Shown piece by piece: positions 1-7,058 of a DNA stretch of 9,439 nucleotides. This DNA is from Candidatus Heimdallarchaeota archaeon AB_125 (GTDB taxonomy: Archaea > Asgardarchaeota > Heimdallarchaeia > Heimdallarchaeales > Heimdallarchaeaceae). Both the position numbers and the translations under genes were made by a program. Position 1 is the first letter of the stretch, and the number at the start of each line of letters is the position of its first letter. The DNA lies in NCBI GenBank assembly GCA_001940755.1, contig MEHH01000083.1:1-9439 (forward strand), given 5' to 3'. Under the pieces are notes generated by a model. That model was not told where the DNA came from. It made no database searches and was given only the letters and a program-made list of their open reading frames with translations.

Positions 1-2985
1 GACATAGATATTGCTGGAACTTATAACACTCAACTACTGACAGATTTTGAAGGAAAAGCATACTGGTTAGTACCTACTCTGGAACCAGGAATTTACACAG
101 TAGTAATTGATTTTTCAGGTGACAGCTTCTATTATGCCTTTTCACTTTCAATTACTTTACAAGTTGATAAAATGCCAACTACGATAGATTTTGATGCTCC
201 AAATCAAAATTATGAGTCGATATATACAGTTTCTGGATATATTGAAGATGAATTCAATCAACCCATAGGATTAGTCACAGTATCTCTATTAGTAAATGGT
301 TCTGTTGTTCAGACTGATATAACTGATAGTTTTGGATACTTCTCATTTTCTATGAATTTACTCCCAGGAACTTATGTTATAGAAATAGAATATATTGGTG
401 ACGATCATTTTCTTTCTTCAATAAAACAAAAAACAGTTTACATCTGGAAAATTGATACAAGTATCCAATGTGATGTCATTTGGGATAATCTTACTCTATC
501 AGTATCAGCACAATTAGTTGATGATCTAAGTGGTCCATTAGCTGATAAGTTGATCTTCTTCTACCTAAATGGAACTTATGTTGATCATGAAGCAACTGAT
601 AGCTCAGGATATGTAATCTTTACAATCAATGGAATTCAACCAGGTGTATACGTAATAGAAGTAGTGTTCTCTGGTACATCCATCTATGAGGAATCTTCAA
701 AAACTATTGTTCTAGATCAAGAAAAACTCCAAACAGAAATGAGTGTTCAAGTTTCTGAGGGAATTTATGGAAGTTCTGTGACAACAATTGAAGTTTATCT
801 AACCTCCAATTCTACTCCAATTTCTAACGAATTCATCAAAGTATTAATTGACGGTGTTGAATATATTGGATTAACTAATAGCTCAGGATATCTAACAATG
901 TTTCTGGATTTGCATCAAGATGCAGGAACATATACACTTGATGTTATCTTTGAGGGATCTCTGGTTTATTCAGCTATATCTCAGTCAACCTCATTCTCCA
1001 TATCTAAAGCAGAGGCATTAATTGATCTTATTTTTCAATATGTAGACTTCCAACCTATTATACAAGGTTCTCTCATAACTACTACTACATTAGAAGGAGA
1101 ACAGATAGAAATTCTCGTAGAATTTATTGGTTATGACTCACTTCTTACTAATGAACTTGGAGAATTTGAAACAGTCCTACTACTATCAGCAGGGACATAC
1201 TATGTAACAGCTAGTTTTGCTGGAAACAGTAATTATTCTGCTTTTGAAAAGACTATTCAAGTTGATATTCATAAAACTACAACAACAATAAATGTTCAAA
1301 ATAGTTGTAACCAAACCTTTGACAGTGAAACAACTTTTGGCTTTTATCTTCTGGATGTACTCAACAATCCTCTGGAAACCTCTGTTATCATCAAACTTGA
1401 TGGGGTCTATTATACAACAGTAAATACTGACATGAATGGGTATGCGGAAATTCTACTTATTGCATCCATCAATGCAGGAATTCACACAATCACTATCGAA
1501 TACCAAGGTGATGTGAATTACTACCAAACATCTTCTGACGTGATCCTTTACACCAAGTATGATGTTATCATTGAAGACTTACTCACTCAACCTGAAGTAT
1601 ATGGAACTATGGGAAGCATTTCAGGTAAAATTGATGATTACTCTGGTGACTTAATACTTGTTCTAATTAATTTAGAAATAGATGGGCAAGTTTTCAGTGT
1701 TTATTCAGATATTAATGGGAACTTCTTATTCACACTTGACAAGTATTTACCAGCAGGTGATTATCAAGTTAAGATATTTGTAATCGAGACTGATTACATT
1801 AATTCTTTCGAGCATATCTTCAGTATTACCAGAGGTAAAGGAACAGCTATCATAACAATAGACACCACTCAATTTGTTTTCAATGAAAATATCATTATTG
1901 CGGGTTTACTTACATTCGACTCTATTCCTTTGAATGGAGTAGAGATTGTAATCTATGTTAATAGTATTGAATTCGGAAGATTTACAACAGATATTGAAGG
2001 CAAGTTTTACCTACCTGCTAGCTTACTGAGTATTGCTCCAGATAACTATACACTTCAAATTTCAGCTTTAATTGATGATCATGATATTGCTGCGACTTCT
2101 CAAGATTTCATTCTTGAAATTCTAAAGGATACTATTAGATGTGATTTCTATTGGGGAGATCCAATAGTTGAAAATGAAATAGAGATGAGAATTATCCTTC
2201 AAGATTCAGCAAACAACCTTGTCCCATATTATACACTTGAAGTAGATATTAATGGTACAATCTATGAGTTCACAACAAATCAATTGGGAACAATAAGAAT
2301 AACACATACACTAACAGATGCAGGAAATTTCCAAGTATTAATTTCCGGAATTGAAACTACTTACTTCCTAGCTTTCCAACAATTGAAGGAATTTGATGTT
2401 GAAAAAGCTGAGACAGAGATTATTGTAGTACTAGAAGATATTCTTTACAACAGTTCTATAGGTTTAGAAATTGGACTCCAATCAGAATTTGAAAATCTTC
2501 TTGCATTCCAACCATTACTAATTCAGATTAACTCAACAATTTATACTGTGTATACAAGTGAGAACGGTTCAGTGATTATAGATATGTCTGAATACCAACT
2601 AGGAACATACAAAGTTCTAATAGATTTTCAAGGCTCAAAAAATTATGTACAAACAACCTTGACAGTCTATGTAGAAATTGTTCCTCAGAATACGCAAATA
2701 AAAATTGGTGAAGAAGGTGATTTTATAGCATTCTATTTACTTGATAGCGAGAATAGATCACTTTCAAATAGAGAAATTACTGTAGATTATCTAGATGATA
2801 ATCAATCCCTAATTAACTCTGAAATCTTCAACGCAGATAACAACGGTTTGATTTTCTTTGATATCCTTTCATCAGATTTTATATCAACTTCTTACTATCT
2901 TAATTTTACTTTTAATGGAGACGCTTACTATGAAGCTTGTAATAAGCTCTTCAAACTAGCTGATCTAAATGTTAATATTAAGAAA
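1..2985 (+). repeat. Tandem array of Ig-like protein repeats (about 92 codons per unit)
   Basis: Unit starts by my alignment are near 172, 451, 727, 1009, 1276, 1558, 1837, 2128, 2407 and 2683, preceded by a partial unit at 1-171. Units are 89-101 codons. They are recognised at protein level (TDxxGxF/Y, then (P/A)GxY, then xGxxxY, then a Lys- or Glu-rich linker); little nucleotide identity remains between units. Confidence 0.8.
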
Positions 2986-3081
2986 TTTATCTCACCCACA
3001 ATACTAATTGAAGCTTCTGTTGCAATTCTAGGTTTGGCTGGACTTTTGAGCTTGAGACACCTTTTAAGAAGGAGAAAATAG
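1..3081 (+). CDS. Giant Ig-like repeat cell-surface protein, C-terminally membrane-anchored (5' partial)
   Basis: The frame is open from base 1; the first 57 codons continue the repeat pattern without a stop, so the ATG at 172 is an internal methionine and the true start lies off the window. The visible 1026 residues are one partial and ten complete beta-rich repeats of 89-101 residues. Each has an N-terminal strand region, a central (I/L)NG or equivalent, then TDxxGxF/Y, PGxY or AGxY, and xFxGxxxY, typical of bacterial/archaeal Ig-like or carboxypeptidase-regulatory-like beta-sandwich modules. Many N-x-S/T sequons fit an exported glycoprotein. The end is one hydrophobic helix (about residues 1000-1018) followed by RHLLRRRK, a stop-transfer anchor with the repeats outside. 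By inference it is an adhesin, stalk or surface-layer component. No catalytic motif is seen and the N-terminal domain is unknown. The repeats have diverged strongly in sequence, so the array is old rather than recently expanded. Confidence 0.9.
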   Translation, partial: DIDIAGTYNTQLLTDFEGKAYWLVPTLEPGIYTVVIDFSGDSFYYAFSLSITLQVDKMPTTIDFDAPNQNYESIYTVSGYIEDEFNQPIGLVTVSLLVNGSVVQTDITDSFGYFSFSMNLLPGTYVIEIEYIGDDHFLSSIKQKTVYIWKIDTSIQCDVIWDNLTLSVSAQLVDDLSGPLADKLIFFYLNGTYVDHEATDSSGYVIFTINGIQPGVYVIEVVFSGTSIYEESSKTIVLDQEKLQTEMSVQVSEGIYGSSVTTIEVYLTSNSTPISNEFIKVLIDGVEYIGLTNSSGYLTMFLDLHQDAGTYTLDVIFEGSLVYSAISQSTSFSISKAEALIDLIFQYVDFQPIIQGSLITTTTLEGEQIEILVEFIGYDSLLTNELGEFETVLLLSAGTYYVTASFAGNSNYSAFEKTIQVDIHKTTTTINVQNSCNQTFDSETTFGFYLLDVLNNPLETSVIIKLDGVYYTTVNTDMNGYAEILLIASINAGIHTITIEYQGDVNYYQTSSDVILYTKYDVIIEDLLTQPEVYGTMGSISGKIDDYSGDLILVLINLEIDGQVFSVYSDINGNFLFTLDKYLPAGDYQVKIFVIETDYINSFEHIFSITRGKGTAIITIDTTQFVFNENIIIAGLLTFDSIPLNGVEIVIYVNSIEFGRFTTDIEGKFYLPASLLSIAPDNYTLQISALIDDHDIAATSQDFILEILKDTIRCDFYWGDPIVENEIEMRIILQDSANNLVPYYTLEVDINGTIYEFTTNQLGTIRITHTLTDAGNFQVLISGIETTYFLAFQQLKEFDVEKAETEIIVVLEDILYNSSIGLEIGLQSEFENLLAFQPLLIQINSTIYTVYTSENGSVIIDMSEYQLGTYKVLIDFQGSKNYVQTTLTVYVEIVPQNTQIKIGEEGDFIAFYLLDSENRSLSNREITVDYLDDNQSLINSEIFNADNNGLIFFDILSSDFISTSYYLNFTFNGDAYYEACNKLFKLADLNVNIKKFISPTILIEASVAILGLAGLLSLRHLLRRRK

Positions 3082-3116
3082 TTTTGTCGGGAATAAGCAC
3101 AAACCTTTTATTATTT
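3081..3116 (+). terminator. Weak hairpin plus T-rich tract after the surface-protein gene
   Basis: GTTTTGT (3081-3087) can pair with ACAAAC (3099-3104) with one bulged T, and a T-rich run (3106-3116) follows. This fits an end of transcription just past the stop codon. The stem is short and AT-rich, so the call is tentative. Confidence 0.35.
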
Positions 3117-3154
3117 GGAGGAGTTATTTTACCAGAAACTATAGTGGGATTCGT

Positions 3155-3298
3155 ATGAGTGAAGAAGAAAAGAAAATACCTGAGGATTTGAAGAAAGAAC
3201 TACTGAAAAAAACTGGTGAATCCAGCTCAGATGTTAACGAAGTAGCTGCAAAATTGGAAGGAAAAATCCCTACAAAACCTAAAGAGGAAGAGGAATAA
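3155..3298 (+). CDS. Small highly charged hypothetical protein (47 aa)
   Basis: ATG at 3155 to TAA at 3296-3298 encodes 47 residues dominated by Glu and Lys, starting MSEEEKKIPEDLKKELLKK and ending KPKEEEE. It has no cysteine, no membrane segment and no signal peptide. A helix-forming first half is followed by a Ser-rich turn, a second short amphipathic stretch (DVNEVAAKLEGKIP) and an acidic tail. Codon choice and the low-complexity but protein-like composition resemble real small archaeal cytosolic proteins. A weak G-rich site (GTGGGAT, 3144-3150) lies just upstream, and a possible TATA-like TTATTTTA (3124-3131) is 31 bases from the ATG. It lies between the surface-protein gene and porA on the same strand. 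It is not a PorD ferredoxin. I do not recognise a family. Confidence 0.5.
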   Translation: MSEEEKKIPEDLKKELLKKTGESSSDVNEVAAKLEGKIPTKPKEEEE

Positions 3299-3379
3299 TC
3301 CGAGGTAAAGCCCAGTTACTTTTTATCTCTTTTTACATTTTTATTTTTGCTATATTCAATTAAATTCCTAGATAATAAA

Positions 3380-3387
3380 TTTATAAT
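3380..3387 (+). promoter_or_regulatory. Probable TATA box of the porAB operon
   Basis: TTTATAAT lies 59 bases before the porA ATG. Transcription would start near 3410 and give a leader of about 30 bases that includes the G-rich GAGGGT (3421-3426). A second candidate, TTTAATAA (3405-3412), would give a leaderless mRNA. The first is preferred because it keeps the ribosome-binding site in the transcript. Confidence 0.5.
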
Positions 3388-3438
3388 TAAGTTACATAGA
3401 TTAATTTAATAACTAGATTAGAGGGTTGTCTTTTAGCT

Positions 3439-4635
3439 ATGATTCCAAAAGAAAGATATCAAGATGTAATGACTGCAAATCAAGCAGTTGCCATTGCAGC
3501 AGTCAGAGCAAAACCTAAGGTTATAGCTGCTTATCCAGTGACTCCACAAACATCGATTGTTGAACATCTTGCTTGTTTTGTAGCTCATGGAGATTTGGAA
3601 TCAGAGTATGTTCGAGCTGAGAGTGAACACTCTGCAATGAGTATTGTTGCAGCAGCTCAAGGAACAGGAGTAAGAACTTTTACAGCAACTGCCTCTCAAG
3701 GTCTAGCATACATGCATGAGGTCGTTTCGGCCTGTGGCGGTATGAGATTGCCAATTTGCATGTTTGTTGCCAACCGAACACTGATGAGTCCAGGAGGTAT
3801 TTGGCCTGAGCTGAGTGATTCTATGCCTGAACGTGATGCTGCTTGGATTCAGATTTATGTTGAAGACAATCAAGAAGCTTTTGATATGATTCTTCAAGCT
3901 TACAAAATTGCTGAAGATAGTAGAGTTTTACTTCCCATTATGATCTGTGGAGATGGATATATTCTCACACACTCTTCCGAAAGAGTTGAGATTCTTGGAG
4001 AAAAAGAGATTGATGATTTTCTCCCTCCTTACAAACCTGAACATGCCTATCTCGATGTTGATCGTCCAATGGCTCAAGGATTAATCGTCCCTCCTGAATT
4101 TCATATGGAAGCTAAATGGCAGATGCATCAATCAATGTTAAGAGCTCTTGATGTCATTCAGGAAGTCAACGATGAGTTTGCTGAAAAATTCAGTAGAAAT
4201 TATGAAGGACCAATAGAAAAATACAGAGTTGATGATGCTGAAAAAGTACTAGTTACTATTGGCTCTACAACTGGAACAGCCAGAGAAGTAGTTGATGAAT
4301 TGAGGAAAAAGGGGGAGAAGGTGGGACTAGTCAAGCTAAGAGTCTTCAGACCATTTCCCAAAAAAAAGATCAAAGAAGCTTTGAAGCATGTTCAGTCTAT
4401 AGGAGTATTCGACAGGAGTATATCTTATGGTTCAGCTGGTCAATGTTTCTTAGAGATAAGAAATGCTATGTATGGGACTCAAATGCCTATACTCAACTTC
4501 ATTGCAGGTCTAGGGGGACGTGATGTCCAAGATAAGGACATCAAATTTATGTTTGACAAGCTAAAAGAAACTGAGATACTGGAAGAAGTCATTGATCCTG
4601 TAGTTTTTGTTAATACAAGGGGGGTAACATCTTGA
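3439..4635 (+). CDS. porA: Pyruvate (2-oxoacid):ferredoxin oxidoreductase, alpha subunit
   Basis: This cytosolic subunit pairs with PorB to decarboxylate pyruvate with CoA, giving acetyl-CoA, CO2 and reduced ferredoxin. The 398 residues match the usual length of archaeal PorA. Residues 15-240 form the pyrimidine-binding domain, with YPVTPQT at 32-38, an acidic motif ESEHSAMS at 61-68 and ANRT at 111-114. T35, E63 and R113 probably correspond to the substrate/TPP residues known in Desulfovibrio PFOR. WPELSDSMPERDAAWIQ (122-138) is another family block. Residues 265-370 form the transketolase-C-like domain, ending in AGLGGRDV (356-363), characteristic of the POR/VOR group. The ATG at 3439 follows GAGGGT with a 12-base gap. 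The TGA stop overlaps the porB start, so the two are translationally coupled. Valine/2-oxoisovalerate oxidoreductase (VorB-type) is the main alternative. Confidence 0.93.
   Translation: MIPKERYQDVMTANQAVAIAAVRAKPKVIAAYPVTPQTSIVEHLACFVAHGDLESEYVRAESEHSAMSIVAAAQGTGVRTFTATASQGLAYMHEVVSACGGMRLPICMFVANRTLMSPGGIWPELSDSMPERDAAWIQIYVEDNQEAFDMILQAYKIAEDSRVLLPIMICGDGYILTHSSERVEILGEKEIDDFLPPYKPEHAYLDVDRPMAQGLIVPPEFHMEAKWQMHQSMLRALDVIQEVNDEFAEKFSRNYEGPIEKYRVDDAEKVLVTIGSTTGTAREVVDELRKKGEKVGLVKLRVFRPFPKKKIKEALKHVQSIGVFDRSISYGSAGQCFLEIRNAMYGTQMPILNFIAGLGGRDVQDKDIKFMFDKLKETEILEEVIDPVVFVNTRGVTS
4618..4625 (+). promoter_or_regulatory. Shine-Dalgarno site that sets the TTG start of porB
   Basis: AGGGGGGT lies six bases before TTG at 4632, inside the last codons of porA. 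This strong G-rich site supports the non-ATG start; the next in-frame ATG (residue 23) would remove the CGGC iron-sulfur motif. Confidence 0.7.
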
Positions 4636-5525
4636 AACTTAAAGACTTACCAGATGAGAGTCCTTATACTCCTGGAGACAAAGCATGCGGAGGATGCATG
4701 GCAGCTAACATTGCTATTAACGTCATGAGAGTTCTAGGAAAGAAAGCTGTAGTCAGTGTTCCTCCAAGCTGTATGAGTGTCTTCGCAGGGATATTTCCAG
4801 CAATTAATTGGGATGTACCTTATTTTCATATGCAGTTTGCCAATTTAGCTTCTACAATAACAGGAATTTCCAGAGCCTTGAAAGCTTTAGGAAAAGACGA
4901 TATTGTTGCTGTTGGTTTTGGTGGAGATGGTGGCACTGGAGATATGGGAATTCAAGCTCTTTCAGGTGCAGCTCAACGTGATGAAAATATTCTCTATATT
5001 TGTTATAATAATGAAGCTTATGAAAATACAGGTGTTCAAGCTAGTGGTTCATCCCCCTACGGATCTTGGTCTTCAACAACTCCTGCAATTAATGGTGGGA
5101 ATGGAAATGAATACTTCCCTAAAGACATCCCTCGAATTATGATTGCTCATGACAGTACATATGTAGCTACAGCTGCTACTTCTCATATTCAAGATTTTAT
5201 TCAAAAAGTCGAAAAAGCTAAAAATCTGAAAGGTTTCAGATATATTGAAGTCTTATCTGTCTGTCCTCCTGGATGGAGAGTTCCAACTGATTCTGGACCA
5301 AAATTAGTAAAAGAAGCAGTAGACAGTGGATACTGGTTGCTATTCGAATACGAAAAAGGAAATCTCACACTAAATGGAGAACCTAATTTTGATGGTTTGA
5401 GAGAATTTTTTTCAAAGCAAGGTAGATTCGATTTCATAACTGAAGAACAATATAAAGAACTAGAAGAATTTTATAAGAATCGTTTGCGGAAAATCAAAAA
5501 TCTACAATTAAACAATCAAACCTAA
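4632..5525 (+). CDS. porB: Pyruvate (2-oxoacid):ferredoxin oxidoreductase, beta subunit (TPP and 4Fe-4S binding)
   Basis: PorB carries thiamine diphosphate and the proximal 4Fe-4S cluster of the POR complex. In 297 residues, cysteines C19, C22 (CGGC), C47 (PPSCM) and C211 (VCPPGW) match the four cluster ligands of archaeal PorB. The TPP/Mg motif starts at GDGGTGDMG (98-106) and ends with NN (126-127), followed by NEAYENTGVQ (127-136), a family hallmark. Length and motifs are intact. It starts with TTG, overlapping the porA stop by four bases (TTGA), after a strong Shine-Dalgarno; translation is therefore coupled to porA. The last 35 residues are a charged helix. No gamma (porG) or delta (porD, 2x4Fe-4S) gene flanks it, so those subunits must be encoded elsewhere. 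The substrate could also be a branched-chain 2-oxoacid. Confidence 0.93.
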   Translation: MKLKDLPDESPYTPGDKACGGCMAANIAINVMRVLGKKAVVSVPPSCMSVFAGIFPAINWDVPYFHMQFANLASTITGISRALKALGKDDIVAVGFGGDGGTGDMGIQALSGAAQRDENILYICYNNEAYENTGVQASGSSPYGSWSSTTPAINGGNGNEYFPKDIPRIMIAHDSTYVATAATSHIQDFIQKVEKAKNLKGFRYIEVLSVCPPGWRVPTDSGPKLVKEAVDSGYWLLFEYEKGNLTLNGEPNFDGLREFFSKQGRFDFITEEQYKELEEFYKNRLRKIKNLQLNNQT

Positions 5526-5569
5526 TCTACTTCTTTTGAGTTGAGAAATATTAATTGTTTTCCAATTGT
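5504..5569 (+). other. Bulged inverted repeat across the porB stop codon
   Basis: ACAATTAAACAAT (5504-5516) can pair with the 16 bases at 5554-5569 as 6+7 base pairs with a three-base bulge, around a 37-base loop holding the stop codon. It could mark the 3' end of the porAB mRNA, but it is AT-only apart from two C-G pairs and no clean T-tract follows. Confidence 0.25.
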
Positions 5570-5673
5570 TTCAAGTAATACTTTAATTATAAGCCACAAT
5601 TTGAGCGTTTTGAACTCTGAGAAATACTTGCTTTTAAAACTTCTTTTATTTTATGTTCATAAGACAACTAAAG

Positions 5674-5681
5674 TTTATAAA
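5674..5681 (+). promoter_or_regulatory. TATA box giving a leaderless mRNA
   Basis: TTTATAAA with an upstream purine run (AAAG, BRE-like) starts 34 bases before the ATG at 5708. Initiation 25-27 bases downstream of the box centre falls at about 5703-5706, almost on the start codon. Confidence 0.7.
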
Positions 5682-5707
5682 GAACTGCAATCAATTGGCT
5701 AGTTACT

Positions 5708-6094
5708 ATGAAATTGACTGATCTATTCAAAGATGTATGGGGTATTCTCACAGTAGTATTTGCTTTAGCAACTGGTGTGTTTTTACTCATTACAGGAATA
5801 AAAATTGTTCCCACAGGATTCTTCTTCTGGGCTACAACAATTATATGGATTTTAGGATTTGTAGGTTTTGCCTTAATCTTAGTATTCCTTATATGGCCAC
5901 TTATACAAGACGTAGCAGCAGGAACTCTAAAGATTTTCCTAATAGTAGCAGGTGTCTTCGCCATACTTACATTCATATTCTGGATAATTATTCCTGGAGG
6001 AATTCTATTCATTCCATGGGTACTGATTGTAAATCTAATCTTAGGTGTGGTAACAATAGTATTTTCATTCTTAGGACTTAAAGCAACAGTCTAA
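5708..6094 (+). CDS. Small four-helix integral membrane protein, unknown function
   Basis: The 128 residues are almost wholly hydrophobic, with predicted membrane helices near residues 13-34, 38-65, 72-95 and 100-124. Loops are very short, with no sizeable external domain. The N-terminus MKLTDLFKDV is amphipathic and the C-terminus (LKATV) is short. No cysteine pair, catalytic motif or transport signature is visible. The gene has its own leaderless promoter and ends in a T9 tract, so it seems a single-gene unit. Size and helix number resemble the two genes downstream, but it lacks their GTVFQF, FPYV and DFxGFW motifs, so common ancestry cannot be claimed. An open frame on the opposite strand is its shadow. 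I do not recognise a family. Confidence 0.8.
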   Translation: MKLTDLFKDVWGILTVVFALATGVFLLITGIKIVPTGFFFWATTIIWILGFVGFALILVFLIWPLIQDVAAGTLKIFLIVAGVFAILTFIFWIIIPGGILFIPWVLIVNLILGVVTIVFSFLGLKATV

Positions 6095-6106
6095 GCTATT
6101 ATTCTT

Positions 6107-6121
6107 TTCTTCTTTTTTTTT
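6107..6121 (+). terminator. T-tract terminator of the 5708 gene
   Basis: The stop at 6094 is followed by a pyrimidine run ending in nine T (6113-6121), the usual intrinsic termination signal of archaeal RNA polymerase. No hairpin is needed or seen. Confidence 0.55.
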
Positions 6122-6471
6122 AAATTTCAAGAAAATCAACTTGTATTAGTTGTCTATAATTCTACTCAAACCATCTCTTTCACTTTTCCATTCTTGTTAA
6201 AAATGAATCAGTTAAGGATAGTATTTTCAAACTCATAGAAATAATAATTTGTAATGCATGAAATTAATCCTTTTGTTGACCATTCTAACATTCTGAAGAG
6301 ATTAATACAGTTTTGTTATATTTAACAGATTCCTTAAAATCTCTTGTTACTCTTGGAGAATGAAGGTAATAGCAAACAACTAACAATTGTAACTTGAAAC
6401 ATAAAACTCTAATTTAATCTAAAATAGCCATAAAATCACTTTAAATTTACTCTATTGCTGCTCCAATAAAA
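6122..6471. other. About 350-base gene-free spacer
   Basis: I see no supportable gene on either strand. The longest plus-strand ATG frames (for example MHEINPFVDHS..., 23 codons) lack a promoter at leaderless spacing or a G-rich ribosome site. No tRNA-like clover-leaf, long hairpin or repeat was found. It separates the terminator of one membrane-protein gene from the promoter of the next and could hide an unstructured ncRNA. Confidence 0.5.
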
Positions 6472-6479
6472 TTTATATA
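6472..6479 (+). promoter_or_regulatory. TATA box giving a leaderless mRNA
   Basis: TTTATATA starts 33 bases before the ATG at 6505, preceded by an A-rich BRE-like stretch. The predicted transcription start is about 6502. Spacing matches that of the genes at 5708 and 7059. Confidence 0.7.
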
Positions 6480-6504
6480 CTTAATTGATTTATCTTCATT
6501 CACT

Positions 6505-6930
6505 ATGACAAAACTAAAAGTATGGTCATCAGCTTCAGGAATTATTGGTCTGTTTTTTCTAGTTGCAGCAGTTACTGGTACAGTGTTCCAATTCATTTGG
6601 TTCTATCTTAAAGCATTCCAATTTGGTCTGTATGGTCCTCCATTTGATTTAATATTTTTCATACTAAGTATAGCCGCAATGGCTCTCTTAGGTATACTGC
6701 TTATAGTTTCAATTATTGGTATCCCAAGAGTTCTATGGCTCATCGTCGCATTCTTAGGATTAGCATGTGTGATAGTAGCACCAATTATGGTTGTAATTCA
6801 AACTGGAGTCTTCCCATATGTCTTCGGTGGATGGTATGTTCTATTCCCAATGGACTTTATTGGATTCTGGTTGGCAGCTGGAGGCGCATTACTAGCACTA
6901 ATCTTTGGATTCTTTATAGAAGCTGATTAA
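6505..6930 (+). CDS. Four-helix membrane protein with FPYV/DFxGFW signature, paralogue A
   Basis: This 141-residue protein has predicted membrane helices near 12-33, 47-71, 76-98 and 117-138. The loop between helices 3 and 4 (99-116) holds GVFPYV (101-106). Helix 1 ends in GTVFQF (25-30), and helix 4 begins DFIGFW (117-122) followed by AAGG (124-127). All these motifs recur in order in the protein encoded at 7059, so the two are tandem paralogues. The aromatic loop between helices 3 and 4 and the short termini recall four-helix architectures such as claudins or tetraspanins, but only in topology; no sequence link is claimed. The gene has its own leaderless promoter and a hairpin terminator. 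Function unknown. Confidence 0.85.
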   Translation: MTKLKVWSSASGIIGLFFLVAAVTGTVFQFIWFYLKAFQFGLYGPPFDLIFFILSIAAMALLGILLIVSIIGIPRVLWLIVAFLGLACVIVAPIMVVIQTGVFPYVFGGWYVLFPMDFIGFWLAAGGALLALIFGFFIEAD

Positions 6931-6950
6931 TAACAAGAAAACAAAAGAAC

Positions 6951-6985
6951 GTAGGAAAGGAAAACCTCCCTACACTTATTTTTTT
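6951..6985 (+). terminator. Hairpin plus T7 terminator of paralogue A
   Basis: GTAGG (6951-6955) pairs with CCTAC (6969-6973), with an inner AGG/CCT stem around AAAA, followed by seven T (6979-6985). It isolates this gene from its downstream paralogue. Confidence 0.65.
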
Positions 6986-7027
6986 CTTAACCCCTTCATA
7001 ATTTATGGAAGCATTTTCTCAATTACT

Positions 7028-7035
7028 TTTAAATA
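7028..7035 (+). promoter_or_regulatory. TATA box that fixes the start of paralogue B at 7059
   Basis: TTTAAATA starts 31 bases before ATG 7059, the same geometry as the two genes upstream. It lies inside the longer open frame from 7005, so the first 18 codons of that frame are most likely promoter DNA and not translated. Confidence 0.7.
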
Positions 7036-7058
7036 GTAAAACTATCTGTAAACATAAT

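Noticed and set aside
5668..6012. 114-residue frame on the minus strand
   Set aside because: It lies opposite the four-helix protein gene at 5708, has unlikely composition (many Lys, Thr, Pro and Ile in no pattern) and is explained as its shadow; promoter and terminator fit the plus strand.
6257..6328. 23-codon frame starting MHEINPFVDHS in the long spacer
   Set aside because: No initiation signal and ordinary AT-rich composition; frames of this length are expected by chance.
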